Shown here: piece after piece, positions 8,256 through 16,611 of the stretch
Layout: each line of letters opens with the position of its first letter
Position numbering within the stretch: position 1 is the first letter of the stretch
Position numbers and translations under genes: made by a program
The notes under the pieces: model-generated
The model's input: the letters and a program-made list of their open reading frames with translations, nothing else
The model's database searches: none
Told to the model about the DNA's origin: nothing
DNA from: Larkinella arboricola
GTDB lineage: Bacteria > Bacteroidota > Bacteroidia > Cytophagales > Spirosomataceae
NCBI RefSeq assembly: GCF_003259745.1
Contig: NZ_QLMC01000003.1
Span: 434,001-498,000, forward strand
Length of the DNA: 64,000 bases
Direction: 5' to 3'

Positions 8256-9338
8256 CTACACTTTTGCTGCTTTGTTCCGCAGGTAAAAATCGGCCAGCAC
8301 GAGCGCGGCCATGGCTTCTACAATCGGAACGGCGCGCGGAACCACACAGGGGTCGTGCCGTCCTTTACCCGACACGACCACCGGATTGCCGTTTACATCC
8401 ACGCTGTCCTGATCCTGCATAATGGTGGCTACGGGTTTAAACGCCACCCGGAAATAAATGTCCTCGCCGTTGGAAATGCCGCCCTGAATCCCGCCGGAAT
8501 GGTTCGTCGTTGTCCGAACACGGCCCGTTCCTTCGTCGACGTAAAACTGGTCGTTGTGTTCCGAACCGTGGAGTTCGGTTCCCGCAAAACCGCTGCCGTA
8601 TTCAAAGCCTTTTACGGCATTGATACTCAGCATGGACTTACCGAGTTCGGCGTGGAGTTTATCAAAAACCGGCTCACCCCAGCCCGCCGGAACACCCGTT
8701 ACGACGCACGATACTACGCCCCCCACCGAATCGCCCTGCTTACGGGTTTCGTCGATGTAGTCGAACATCTGCTGCGCCAGTTCCGGATCGGGACACCGTA
8801 CGGCATTTTCTTCGGCTTTGGCCAGTTCCAGTTGTTGATACGGTGTTTCGAGTTTCAGCCTACCCACCTGCGACACATACGCCTGAACCGTAACGCCCTG
8901 TTGCTTCAATAGTAGTTTAGCTAACGCTCCGGCGGCCACCCGGGCAGCTGTTTCGCGGGCCGAACTGCGTCCACCGCCCCGGTAATCGCGCACCCCGTAC
9001 TTCTGCTGGTAGGTGTAATCAGCGTGTGAAGGGCGGAACTGCTGGGCGATGTGCGAGTAGTCTTTGCTGCGCTGGTCTTCGTTCCAGATCACCAGACTGA
9101 TGGGCGTTCCTTCGGTTTTTCCTTCAAAGATGCCGGACAGAACCTGAAATTCGTCTTTCTCGCGCCGTTGGGTCGTGATGCGCGACTGGCCGGGTTTCCG
9201 GCGGTCCAGCTCCGATTGAATAAAGGCGGTATCGACTTCCAGCCCCGCCGGGCACCCGTCAATGATGACGCCGATGGCCGCGCCGTGCGATTCGCCGAAC
9301 GTAGATATTTTAAAAAGCGTGCCGTATGTACTGCTCAT
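8256..9338 (-). CDS. aroC: Chorismate synthase
   Basis: Enzyme of 360 residues that converts 5-enolpyruvylshikimate-3-phosphate to chorismate, the last step of the shikimate pathway, using reduced FMN. The N-terminus [19 protein letters not shown], the central [19 protein letters not shown] and C-terminal [18 protein letters not shown] are characteristic of AroC. Length is normal. It is followed after 8 bp by apbE and preceded by batD, from which it is separated by a 14-bp palindrome. No other shikimate gene is in the window. Confidence 0.97.
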   Translation of the reverse strand: MSSTYGTLFKISTFGESHGAAIGVIIDGCPAGLEVDTAFIQSELDRRKPGQSRITTQRREKDEFQVLSGIFEGKTEGTPISLVIWNEDQRSKDYSHIAQQFRPSHADYTYQQKYGVRDYRGGGRSSARETAARVAAGALAKLLLKQQGVTVQAYVSQVGRLKLETPYQQLELAKAEENAVRCPDPELAQQMFDYIDETRKQGDSVGGVVSCVVTGVPAGWGEPVFDKLHAELGKSMLSINAVKGFEYGSGFAGTELHGSEHNDQFYVDEGTGRVRTTTNHSGGIQGGISNGEDIYFRVAFKPVATIMQDQDSVDVNGNPVVVSGKGRHDPCVVPRAVPIVEAMAALVLADFYLRNKAAKV

Positions 9339-9353
9339 TGTTTACTTAGAAGT

Positions 9354-9424
9354 GAGCGGATAGACAAGAGAAGAGAGAACATCCGTCTTTATTCTTTTAT
9401 CTCTTGTCTTTTGTCTATCCGCTC
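9354..9424 (-). repeat. Long palindrome between batD and aroC
   Basis: Perfect 14-bp arms (9354-9367 with 9411-9424) enclose a 43-nt loop that itself contains imperfectly complementary GACAAGAGAAGAGA and TCTCTTGTC blocks. It lies between the batD stop (9435) and the aroC start (9338) and could attenuate or terminate transcription between them. It resembles the inverted repeat at 6707-6767. Confidence 0.6.
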
Positions 9425-9434
9425 CTGTCTCCAC

Positions 9435-10844
9435 TTATTTTTTCCAAAATAAATACATCATTCCCAGAATCATGCCTACCAGCAGGATATTTACCCCGAA
9501 TCGCACCAGTTCCTGAAAATTAATGGGCTGTCGCGAACTATCCGTCTGCTCAATGCCGGTATAAATAGACCCCGGTAAACTAATTTGTACGGTATCCCCT
9601 TCCGACAAAGCCGTTCCACCTACCCGCAGGGTAATGGCCGAGCGCAGGGTGTCATACCGTTGCTGTTTCAGGTTAAAATAAATCCACTGAAAATAGGAGG
9701 CCAAGGGAAACTTGCCGTTTCGCCGGGGGATCAGGGCGTACGAAAAGTTTTTATACCCCGAAACCCTGCCACCAGACCGGTTAATGGACTCTTTGGCACT
9801 CGGCGGGAAAATGTCAAACGTCGTTGAATCAGAGAGGGTCGGGGCTGAAAGGGACGCAATATTGCCTTCGCCCGTAATCCGGAAATTATACTGTACACTC
9901 TGCCCCACGGCGGGATTCTTCCGCAGGATGTTTTCGAGAAGCCGGTATTGCCCTACCGCTACCTGATCGCGCAGGGGGTGGGGCGGCAACGGCGTCACCG
10001 TGATGGCCAGCGGGCTGGTTGCGAAGGATACGATTTCTTTTTTGCGTTCACCGCCCGGTTTGGCTGCGACCCCATATTGGAGTAGTTTCAGACTAACCGC
10101 CGGAATCCGGATAGATTGTTTATTGAGCGGAAAAAAGGTAGCGCGATAAATCCGGTACTCCATGAAACGCTTTCCGTTGAGTAACACCGGATGCCGTGTC
10201 AGGTCGGTAATCCCTTCGTTTTCCTCCCAGCAATTGGCCGGACGCAATGTTTTCAGAAGTTGTTGCAGCTGTTGATCAAGTTCATAAAATGTTAATTCAA
10301 GCGGGTAGGATTCGGCCACGAAAAAAGACAATTTTAGCGAAAACCCTTCGCCAGTATACACGGTATGCTTGGAAGTGCTCAGGGAAAGGAAAGCATCGTT
10401 TTTGCCGATGGCAGCCGGAGTAACTACCTCGGTTGCCAGGGTGTCTTTCGAAGTAAGCGGGGGCCGGACGGTAATAATCACTTCCTCGGACTGAATGGTC
10501 GTTTCGCCCACTACCAGTTCAAAAGGCGGTAAACGATACTGGCCCGGGCCAACTGCGGAATACGATTGAGTAATAAGCTGGGAAACAACGGTTTTGCCGT
10601 TTATTTCGGCGGGCGTTACACTGGTGGTCGTTCCTTTTTTAATGAAGCCTTTGATCGCGGGAAAGTTGATAATGGGCCGGGAATCGCTGTTTTTGATGAT
10701 CACCGAAATGGTAAAGGGCCGTTCAATCGAAATATCGGTTTCGCCTATTTCAATAGCCACTGAGCGCTCCTGAGCTAACCCTTTCAGGTTCAGCGGGCCG
10801 TAAAAAAATAATGCAACTAATAATTGGAATTTTGAAAATTTCAT
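9435..10844 (-). CDS. batD: BatD-like membrane-anchored protein
   Basis: Protein of 469 residues with a signal peptide (through about LKGLAQ, residue 25), a long extracytoplasmic region with beta-rich repeats, and one C-terminal membrane helix (about 447-466) ending in FWKK. The early pattern IERPFTISVIIKNSDSRP followed by a second beta domain with SLSTSKHTVYTGEGFSLKLSFF matches the BatD family linked to aerotolerance in Bacteroides. No BatA/B/C gene is present in the window, so it is an isolated copy. It is somewhat shorter than typical BatD. A -7-like box lies at 10861-10868. Confidence 0.7.
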   Translation of the reverse strand: MKFSKFQLLVALFFYGPLNLKGLAQERSVAIEIGETDISIERPFTISVIIKNSDSRPIINFPAIKGFIKKGTTTSVTPAEINGKTVVSQLITQSYSAVGPGQYRLPPFELVVGETTIQSEEVIITVRPPLTSKDTLATEVVTPAAIGKNDAFLSLSTSKHTVYTGEGFSLKLSFFVAESYPLELTFYELDQQLQQLLKTLRPANCWEENEGITDLTRHPVLLNGKRFMEYRIYRATFFPLNKQSIRIPAVSLKLLQYGVAAKPGGERKKEIVSFATSPLAITVTPLPPHPLRDQVAVGQYRLLENILRKNPAVGQSVQYNFRITGEGNIASLSAPTLSDSTTFDIFPPSAKESINRSGGRVSGYKNFSYALIPRRNGKFPLASYFQWIYFNLKQQRYDTLRSAITLRVGGTALSEGDTVQISLPGSIYTGIEQTDSSRQPINFQELVRFGVNILLVGMILGMMYLFWKK

Positions 10845-10860
10845 GTCTAAATTTGAACAA

Positions 10861-10868
10861 CAAAAATA
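10861..10868 (-). promoter_or_regulatory. -7-like box before batD
   Basis: Reads TATTTTTG on the minus strand, matching TAnnTTTG, 17 nt before the batD start. The -33 element is not obvious. Confidence 0.4.
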
Positions 10869-10984
10869 AGGACAACGCGTTACAATTTTGAGATAGCGAC
10901 GGACTGACTTTCTCGATGTTGGCTATCTTTTAGACTAGTGGAGTAGATCCTCAAAACTCTAACCAAAAAACCGTAGTATGTAGT

Positions 10985-11188
10985 ATGGCAACAATGCTGG
11001 AGTACATCAAGACAATCCTTCAAAAAGTAAGCTTTGACAAGCAGCTGTTTGAGAAGGAATTGAAAAAAGCGATTGGCCTTCTCGTACCGGAGGAGGTAAA
11101 ACAATTAAAATCCTGGTGCTACGAGAAATTTAGTAATCTATACTTAACCGTTCTTAATCGATGTTTTTACAGGCGAAAGCTTGCTTAG
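10985..11188 (+). CDS. Small basic hypothetical protein (67 aa)
   Basis: Open frame of 67 residues, rich in Lys, Leu and Glu in its first two-thirds (helical pattern EYIKTILQKVSFDKQLFEKE), then aromatic and Cys-containing, ending RCFYRRKLA. No signal peptide and no recognisable domain. Support for being real: it fills an otherwise empty 390-bp gap, has plausible amphipathic helices and is followed 20 bp later by a strong terminator. A degenerate box TATCTTTT lies at 10924-10931. Function unknown. Confidence 0.5.
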   Translation: MATMLEYIKTILQKVSFDKQLFEKELKKAIGLLVPEEVKQLKSWCYEKFSNLYLTVLNRCFYRRKLA

Positions 11189-11207
11189 GCAAGCTATAAA
11201 CAAAAAA

Positions 11208-11228
11208 GGGTCGGCTTCCAGCCGACCC
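11208..11228 (+). terminator. Bidirectional terminator between small gene and pyrC
   Basis: Hairpin GGGTCGGCT/AGCCGACCC flanked by A6 on the left and T6 on the right, so it can serve the plus-strand small gene and the convergent pyrC. Confidence 0.85.
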
Positions 11229-11235
11229 TTTTTTG

Positions 11236-12570
11236 TTACCGGACAAACCGTAAGCGTTTACCCGGTGTTGATTCGTCAAACCGTCCGTTGGCATAGGCCA
11301 CATGGCCCGATACAATGGTATGTGTTACGGCGGCTCCGAACGTGGTCCCTTCCAACGGCGACCAACCGCACTGGTATTGAATACTGCCTTTATCAACTGG
11401 CGTTTTCTGATTCGGATCAACCAGTACCAGATCGGCCCAGTATCCTTCCCGAACATACCCGCGCCGGTCGATCTGGAAGCAGTCAGCGGGGGCGTGACAC
11501 ATTTTTTCTACCACTTTCTCCAGCGGCAGTTTTCCCTGGCTGGCGGCTTCCAGCATGAGCAGCAACGGATGCTGCACCAGCGGTAAACCCGACGGTGCCT
11601 GCCAGTACGGCTGTTGCTTTTCGTCCCACGTATGGGGCGCGTGGTCGGTGGCAATGATGTCCAGCCGGTTGTCGAGCAGCGCCTGCCAGAGTTGCGGCTT
11701 GTGGTGCGGAGCTTTGATCGCCGGGTTGCATTTGATCAGGTTCCCCAACCGCGCATAATCGTCGGCATCGAACCAGAGGTGGTGGACACATACCTCGGCC
11801 GTAATCCGTTTTTCCTTCAACGGAACGGTGTTGTCAAACAGCGGCAACTCGTCAGCCGTTGAAATATGCAGAATGTGCAGCCGGGTGTTGTGCTTCCGGG
11901 CCAGTTCAACGGCCATTGAAGATGATTTCAGGCAGGCTTCTTCGTTGCGGATAAGCGGATGAAGAGCCGCCGTGGCCGAATCGCCATAGACTTCCCGGTA
12001 ATGGGCGGTATTCGCCCGGATCGTGGCTTCGTCCTCGCAGTGCGTCGCAATCAGCATCGGGCTTTGCCGAAATACCTCTTCCAGCACTTTCGTGTTATCA
12101 ACCAGCATATTGCCGGTTGACGAACCCATAAAAATTTTTATGCCGCAGACGGTTTCCGGATCCGTTTTCAGTACCTCGTCCAGATTATCGTTCGAGCCAC
12201 CCATAAAAAACGAATAGTTGGCGAGCGATGTCCGGGCGGCAATGTCGTACTTCTGAGCCAGCAATTCCTGCGTCAGCACGTTCGGAACGGTGTTGGGCAT
12301 TTCCATGAAGCTCGTAACGCCCCCGGCTACAGCCGCACGCGCTTCGGACCGGATGGTGGCTTTGTGGGTCAGACCGGGTTCCCGAAAATGGACCTGATCG
12401 TCAATTACACCGGGTAACAAGTAGTTTCCTTTCGCGTCAATAACGGTATCAGCCGACTGACGCAGACCGGACCCGATCTGTTCAATAAAACCATCCTTGC
12501 AAAAAACGTCGGTTTCGCGAATTGTGCCCTCGTTGATCAACCGGGCGTTACGGATCAATAGACTGCTCAT
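11236..12570 (-). CDS. pyrC: Dihydroorotase
   Basis: Enzyme of 444 residues that closes carbamoyl-aspartate to dihydroorotate in pyrimidine synthesis. Signature IDDQVHFREPGLTHK near residue 60, MEMPNTVPN, then GIKIFMGSSTGNM (metal-bridging Lys region), ATHCEDE, LHILHIS and IIATDHAPH. The usual HxH metal pair reads QVH; from memory this Gln is the normal state in Bacteroidetes dihydroorotases, so I do not regard it as a defect. It is transcribed on the minus strand downstream of hemB, with its own -7 box 5 nt before the start codon. Confidence 0.95.
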   Translation of the reverse strand: MSSLLIRNARLINEGTIRETDVFCKDGFIEQIGSGLRQSADTVIDAKGNYLLPGVIDDQVHFREPGLTHKATIRSEARAAVAGGVTSFMEMPNTVPNVLTQELLAQKYDIAARTSLANYSFFMGGSNDNLDEVLKTDPETVCGIKIFMGSSTGNMLVDNTKVLEEVFRQSPMLIATHCEDEATIRANTAHYREVYGDSATAALHPLIRNEEACLKSSSMAVELARKHNTRLHILHISTADELPLFDNTVPLKEKRITAEVCVHHLWFDADDYARLGNLIKCNPAIKAPHHKPQLWQALLDNRLDIIATDHAPHTWDEKQQPYWQAPSGLPLVQHPLLLMLEAASQGKLPLEKVVEKMCHAPADCFQIDRRGYVREGYWADLVLVDPNQKTPVDKGSIQYQCGWSPLEGTTFGAAVTHTIVSGHVAYANGRFDESTPGKRLRFVR

Positions 12571-12574
12571 GCTG

Positions 12575-12582
12575 CAAAGGTA
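12575..12582 (-). promoter_or_regulatory. -7 box immediately before pyrC
   Basis: Reads TACCTTTG on the minus strand, an exact TAnnTTTG match. Only four bases separate it from the pyrC ATG (12568-12570), so if used the transcript would start at or very near the start codon. Confidence 0.45.
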
Positions 12583-12624
12583 GAACGGGAAGCCGAAACC
12601 TCCCGCTACCGGCTTTGTAAAGTC

Positions 12625-13608
12625 TTAGGATTTCCGGAGTTGGGCCACTTCCTTGGCGAAATACGTCAGGATAATCTTGGCTCCGGCCCGTTTCATGGCC
12701 ATCAGAATTTCAAGCATAGCCCGTTCGCCGTCAATCCAGCCATTGGCCGCTGCGGCTTTCACCATTGCGTATTCTCCGCTGACGTTGTAGGCGGCAATCG
12801 GCAGATCGAAATTGTCGTTCAGCAGTTTGATAATGTCCAGATACGCCATTGCCGGTTTTACCATCAGGAAGTCGGCTCCTTCGGCATAATCCAGTTCGGC
12901 TTCAATCAGGGCTTCACGGCTGTTGGCCGGATTCATCTGGTAAGTTTTCTTGTCGCCAAACCGCGGGGCCGAATCCAGCGCATCGCGGAACGGACCGTAG
13001 AACGCACCGGCATATTTGGCGGTATACGCCATAATGGAAACGTTCGTGAATCCTTCGACATCCAGCGCTTCACGGATGTACGCGATACGACCATCCATCA
13101 TGTCCGACGGCCCGATGATATCGGCTCCGGCGCGGGCCTGCGCCACGGCCATTTTAGCCAACACGACCAGTGATTCATCATTAACAATTTCAAAACCGTC
13201 CGGTCTTTCCTGCACAATACCGTCGTGACCATCGGAACTATACGGGTCCATCGCCACATCGGTCATCAGGGCAATATCGGGAAACCGGGTTTTGATGGCT
13301 TTGACGGCTTGCAGGTACAATCCTTCGGGGTTGTGGCTTTCCGTTGCGTATTTATCTTTTTTGCTTTCGGGCAGGTTGGGAAACAGGGCGAAGGTGCGCA
13401 AGCCCAGATCAACGCATTCCTGCATCTCTTCCAGCAGCAAATCCAGCGAGAACCGGGCCACCCCCGGCATGGAAGCAATTTCGGAGCGGACGCCCTCTCC
13501 TTCCATGACAAACATGGGGTAGATCAGATCGGAAAGGGAAAGCGAGTTTTCCTGAACTAAATCCCGGATAACGGGCGATTTTCTATTTCTGCGGGGTCTT
13601 CTTAACAT
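12625..13608 (-). CDS. hemB: Porphobilinogen synthase (delta-aminolevulinate dehydratase)
   Basis: Cytoplasmic enzyme of 327 residues that condenses two 5-aminolevulinate molecules to porphobilinogen in haem synthesis. The two Schiff-base lysines are Lys198 (YTAKYAGAFYGPF) and Lys251 (FLMVKPAMAYLD). The metal site reads DVAMDPYSSDGHDG near residue 117, with Asp in place of the Cys triad of zinc enzymes, so it should be of the magnesium type. The neighbouring pyrC gene follows after a 54-bp gap but has its own promoter-like box. A long hairpin at 13659-13717 separates hemB from the response regulator upstream. Confidence 0.96.
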   Translation of the reverse strand: MLRRPRRNRKSPVIRDLVQENSLSLSDLIYPMFVMEGEGVRSEIASMPGVARFSLDLLLEEMQECVDLGLRTFALFPNLPESKKDKYATESHNPEGLYLQAVKAIKTRFPDIALMTDVAMDPYSSDGHDGIVQERPDGFEIVNDESLVVLAKMAVAQARAGADIIGPSDMMDGRIAYIREALDVEGFTNVSIMAYTAKYAGAFYGPFRDALDSAPRFGDKKTYQMNPANSREALIEAELDYAEGADFLMVKPAMAYLDIIKLLNDNFDLPIAAYNVSGEYAMVKAAAANGWIDGERAMLEILMAMKRAGAKIILTYFAKEVAQLRKS

Positions 13609-13658
13609 ATCAATAGTCCTAAATTCAATCGCAAAGGTTGTACTTTTTATCCATACAA

Positions 13659-13717
13659 AACGCAGCGGAGAATCCCGGCGTCCTGGTAGAAGAACGTTAA
13701 AGATTCCCCGCTGCGTT
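13659..13717 (-). terminator. Long-loop hairpin after the response regulator
   Basis: Ten-bp perfect arms (13659-13668 and 13708-13717), extended by a further short complementary block (AATC/GATT), around a 39-nt loop, just past the stop of the response regulator. On the minus strand it is followed by TTTGT only, so it is a weak intrinsic terminator or a 3'-end stabiliser. Confidence 0.5.
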
Positions 13718-13735
13718 CGAAAAATACCAAGAAAA

Positions 13736-14431
13736 TCAGGCCATCAGCTTAAATCCTTCTCCGTGCAGGTTAACAATCTGCACGGATTCATCCTCTTTCA
13801 GGTATTTGCGGAGTTTGGTAATGTACACATCCATGCTACGGGCGTTGAAATACGAATCATCTCCCCAGATGAGTTTCAGGGCAAAACTGCGGCTTAGCGG
13901 CTGGTTTTTATTCTCGGCAAAAAGTTTCAGTAAAGCCGCTTCCTTACTGGTCAGTTTGATGGCCTGCGGCTCGCCGTTGGTGCCGTTGCGGATCAGGGTC
14001 TGATGGGCAAAATCAAACGAAAACGAACCGATCTGGTACGTCGTTGGCTGCGGAACATCATTGGTTTTGTGGTACCGCCGAAGAATGGCCTGAATCCGTA
14101 GCAGCAACTCTTCCATGCTAAACGGCTTGGTCATATAATCATCGGCCCCAATCCGAAACCCCTGGATGGTGTCTTCTTTCATGGATTTGGCCGTCAGGAA
14201 AATAATCGGAATATCGCGCCCCGACATCCGGACTTCCTTCGCCAGCGAAAAACCGTCTTTTTTGGGCAGCATCACGTCGAACAGGCACAGATCGTAGACA
14301 TTATCCACAAACCGCTGCCAACCCTGATTACCGTCGGTAGCCAGATCGGTCTTGTAGCCTTTCGAGTTCAGGTATTCCTGCAACAACAAACCCAGGTTTG
14401 GGTCATCTTCAACCAGTAGGAGCTTAGGCAT
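13736..14431 (-). CDS. OmpR-family response regulator
   Basis: Two-component response regulator of 231 residues. The receiver domain (1-115) has the acidic pair at Asp9/Asp10, phospho-acceptor Asp52 in LFDVMLPKKDG and the Lys of FLTAKSM. The C-terminal winged helix (about 130-230) is of the OmpR/PhoB type (LTSKEAALLKLFAENK, MDVYITKLRKYL). It is encoded directly after the histidine kinase at 14539-16425, its probable partner, and resembles Bacteroides RprY in layout. The 107-bp gap between the two cistrons holds a 22-bp perfect hairpin. Confidence 0.93.
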   Translation of the reverse strand: MPKLLLVEDDPNLGLLLQEYLNSKGYKTDLATDGNQGWQRFVDNVYDLCLFDVMLPKKDGFSLAKEVRMSGRDIPIIFLTAKSMKEDTIQGFRIGADDYMTKPFSMEELLLRIQAILRRYHKTNDVPQPTTYQIGSFSFDFAHQTLIRNGTNGEPQAIKLTSKEAALLKLFAENKNQPLSRSFALKLIWGDDSYFNARSMDVYITKLRKYLKEDESVQIVNLHGEGFKLMA

Positions 14432-14440
14432 ATGGCTTTC

Positions 14441-14527
14441 CCTCTGATTTTCTCTTCTATTCTCTGATCAACTCTGTGTAATAACTCAATAACCGGTTAC
14501 ACAGAGTTGATCAGAGAACATCAGAGG
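14441..14527 (-). repeat. Nested long hairpin between kinase and regulator cistrons
   Basis: A 22-bp perfect inverted repeat (14460-14481 with 14497-14518) with a 15-nt loop, nested in outer 8-bp arms (14441-14448 with 14520-14527). It fills nearly the whole gap between the histidine kinase stop and the response regulator start. It could partly terminate or process the shared transcript. The nearby repeated TCTGAT blocks may have arisen by duplication. Confidence 0.75.
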
Positions 14528-14538
14528 TTATCAGGGTT

Positions 14539-16425
14539 TTATGATTGATGGTATGGCAAAATTAATTCAAACGAACTTCCTTTTCCTAACTGGCTTGTCA
14601 CCTGAATGGAGCCGTGGTGTTCTTCGACCATTTTCTTGACGTAACTCAGACCCAGACCAAACCCTTTGACATCGTGCAGGTTTCCCGTCGGCACGCGGTA
14701 AAACTTCTCAAAAATCCGGCTCAACTGATCTTTGGTCATCCCGATGCCCTGGTCGGCCACGGTAATGCTGACGCCGTTTTCCACGTTGCGCGTCTGGATG
14801 CTGATGGCCGGGTGCTCGGGTGAATATTTAATGGCATTGTCCAGCAGGTTATACAGAATGTTGCTCAGGTGCACTTCATCGGCTTCCACGATTTCTTCGG
14901 AAGCTTCAAAATCCAGGTGGACTTCGCCCTGTTTCTGTTCGATCTGCAAACCGATGGTGTTCAGTACGTTGCCAATCGTATCGTGAATATTAACCGACGA
15001 AAGTTTGAGTTTAACACCGCCCTTACCCGCCGTATCCCGGTCAAGCAACGCCATTTGCAGCACTTTTTCGACGTGGGTGCCCAACCGACGGGTTTCGTCA
15101 CGGATGATGCCCATGTAACGGGTCAGGCGCGTGGTAGGCTCTTCGGGCTTTTCAATACCGCCCCGGAGTTGTTCCTGCGCCATTTCAACCGCCAGCGAAA
15201 TGGTTGAAATGGGCGTCTTGAACTCATGGGTCATGTTGTTGATAAAGTCGTTCTTGATGTCGGCCAGCTTTTTCTGCCGAACGATCGTACTGATGGCGAC
15301 GTAAAAGCACGCTATGATCACGAGCACCAGCACCGCCGACCCGGCCAGAATGACGGTCATTTTTCGCAGGATAAACTGCTGCTGGTCCGGAAAATAAACA
15401 TACACGTAATTTCCCCGCTCCAGAAAGTTATTGGGAAACAGGGTGGCTTTGTAAATCTTCTTTTTACCCAGTAACTGGTTTTCAGAATGTGATGCAAATA
15501 ACAGATGCGGCTTGGCAACCCCCATGCCCGAACTGGTCCGCACACCATACTCAAACGGAATGGTAATACCACGCTCTTCCATAGTTTGCTTCAGCAGCGA
15601 ATCGAGCACGGCCCGGTTCACCCGGCTTTCGATGGGGCGGTTGGCAAACAGCAGATCGCGCACCACTCCTTTGACCATTTCCGATTGCTGTTCTACTTTC
15701 TGCAAACCCACTTTGGCCGTTGGGGCCACTACAACGGTTGACGATACCGGCGATTTTCGTTTCGGACGTAGCTTACGGGCCAGTTGCGTTCGCTTCACGG
15801 GACTTTTTATAATGGCCACGCTATCCAGAACGGGCTGACCGTACAACAACCGCAACTGACGTTCAAAAACCTGATCGACCAGGTGGTTAAAATGCCGCTG
15901 TTGCTGCTGCTGCAACTCCCAGAATTCGTCTGGCCCCAGGGCGTCCTGCTGCCGCACCAGGTCTTCAAAATGTTTCTGCTGAACGTCCGACAACTTCTGA
16001 ACGTCTACCTGAAAAGCATCGGAGGGCGACACCTGCGTTTGCTGCCAGCTAATAACCGGCACCGACGGGTTTACATTTTCGGGTTCAGACATTACCGGTT
16101 TCGGTTGCCGGGCCATCAGCGGTTCGGGCGGATCAACGGGCGCTTTTTTAACGGTTTTTTCCGGCTGCTGGCTGACGGTGGGCCGTGAGATGGCCATCAA
16201 TTGCCGTTTTTGTTCCTGCTGATTCATGCGCTGCCGGGCCAGATACAGAATCTCCTGGCGCTCAAGCGTCCGCACCACTTCCTGCAAACCGTCGGTTACG
16301 CGCGAATCAAACTGCTCTTTCTGTAACGACAGCGCATTGTCGATCCAGTAGAGTTGCAGCGAAATCAGCCCCAGCAGCCCGACTGTCATCAACGCGGCAA
16401 TCCAGCGTATGCGTTGTTTTGTCAT
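14539..16425 (-). CDS. Membrane sensor histidine kinase
   Basis: Protein of 628 residues. First membrane helix about 9-28, then a large periplasmic region (about 30-355) rich in Gln and with coiled-coil-like stretches (HFEDLVRQQDALGPDEF), a second helix about 358-385, then HisKA with phospho-acceptor His400 (NMTHEFKTPIS) and a HATPase domain with N (LLDNAIKYS), G1 (ADQGIGM) and G2 (GFGLGLSYVKK) boxes. Unlike many sensor kinases there is no obvious HAMP or PAS domain. Likely partner of the response regulator that follows, as in RprX/RprY. The signal is unknown. Confidence 0.92.
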   Translation of the reverse strand: MTKQRIRWIAALMTVGLLGLISLQLYWIDNALSLQKEQFDSRVTDGLQEVVRTLERQEILYLARQRMNQQEQKRQLMAISRPTVSQQPEKTVKKAPVDPPEPLMARQPKPVMSEPENVNPSVPVISWQQTQVSPSDAFQVDVQKLSDVQQKHFEDLVRQQDALGPDEFWELQQQQQRHFNHLVDQVFERQLRLLYGQPVLDSVAIIKSPVKRTQLARKLRPKRKSPVSSTVVVAPTAKVGLQKVEQQSEMVKGVVRDLLFANRPIESRVNRAVLDSLLKQTMEERGITIPFEYGVRTSSGMGVAKPHLLFASHSENQLLGKKKIYKATLFPNNFLERGNYVYVYFPDQQQFILRKMTVILAGSAVLVLVIIACFYVAISTIVRQKKLADIKNDFINNMTHEFKTPISTISLAVEMAQEQLRGGIEKPEEPTTRLTRYMGIIRDETRRLGTHVEKVLQMALLDRDTAGKGGVKLKLSSVNIHDTIGNVLNTIGLQIEQKQGEVHLDFEASEEIVEADEVHLSNILYNLLDNAIKYSPEHPAISIQTRNVENGVSITVADQGIGMTKDQLSRIFEKFYRVPTGNLHDVKGFGLGLSYVKKMVEEHHGSIQVTSQLGKGSSFELILPYHQS

Positions 16426-16571
16426 TTTTTATTTCTCCTGTGCAACATTTCGGTTGCAATCTCCATCTATTGGCTAGTTAACACACCTAAAATTACGAAA
16501 ACCACGGCCTATGGGCTAAAGCCTATACCTCCATTTAACATACTTTAACAACGAAACAATCTGAATTACCC

Positions 16572-16579
16572 TAGGTTTG
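16572..16579 (+). promoter_or_regulatory. -7 box before the T9SS cargo gene
   Basis: TAGGTTTG matches TAnnTTTG, 32 bp before the start codon at 16612. No clear -33 TTG at the right spacing. Confidence 0.45.
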
Positions 16580-16611
16580 CCCTGTTTTCTGACCATCAAA
16601 CGACAAATAAA

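Noticed and set aside
12380-12400. Dihydroorotase lacks the first His of the HxH metal motif (DDQVH).
   Set aside because: I recall the same Gln in other Bacteroidetes dihydroorotases, including a Porphyromonas enzyme with the same DDQVHFREPG segment, so it looks family-typical rather than a loss.
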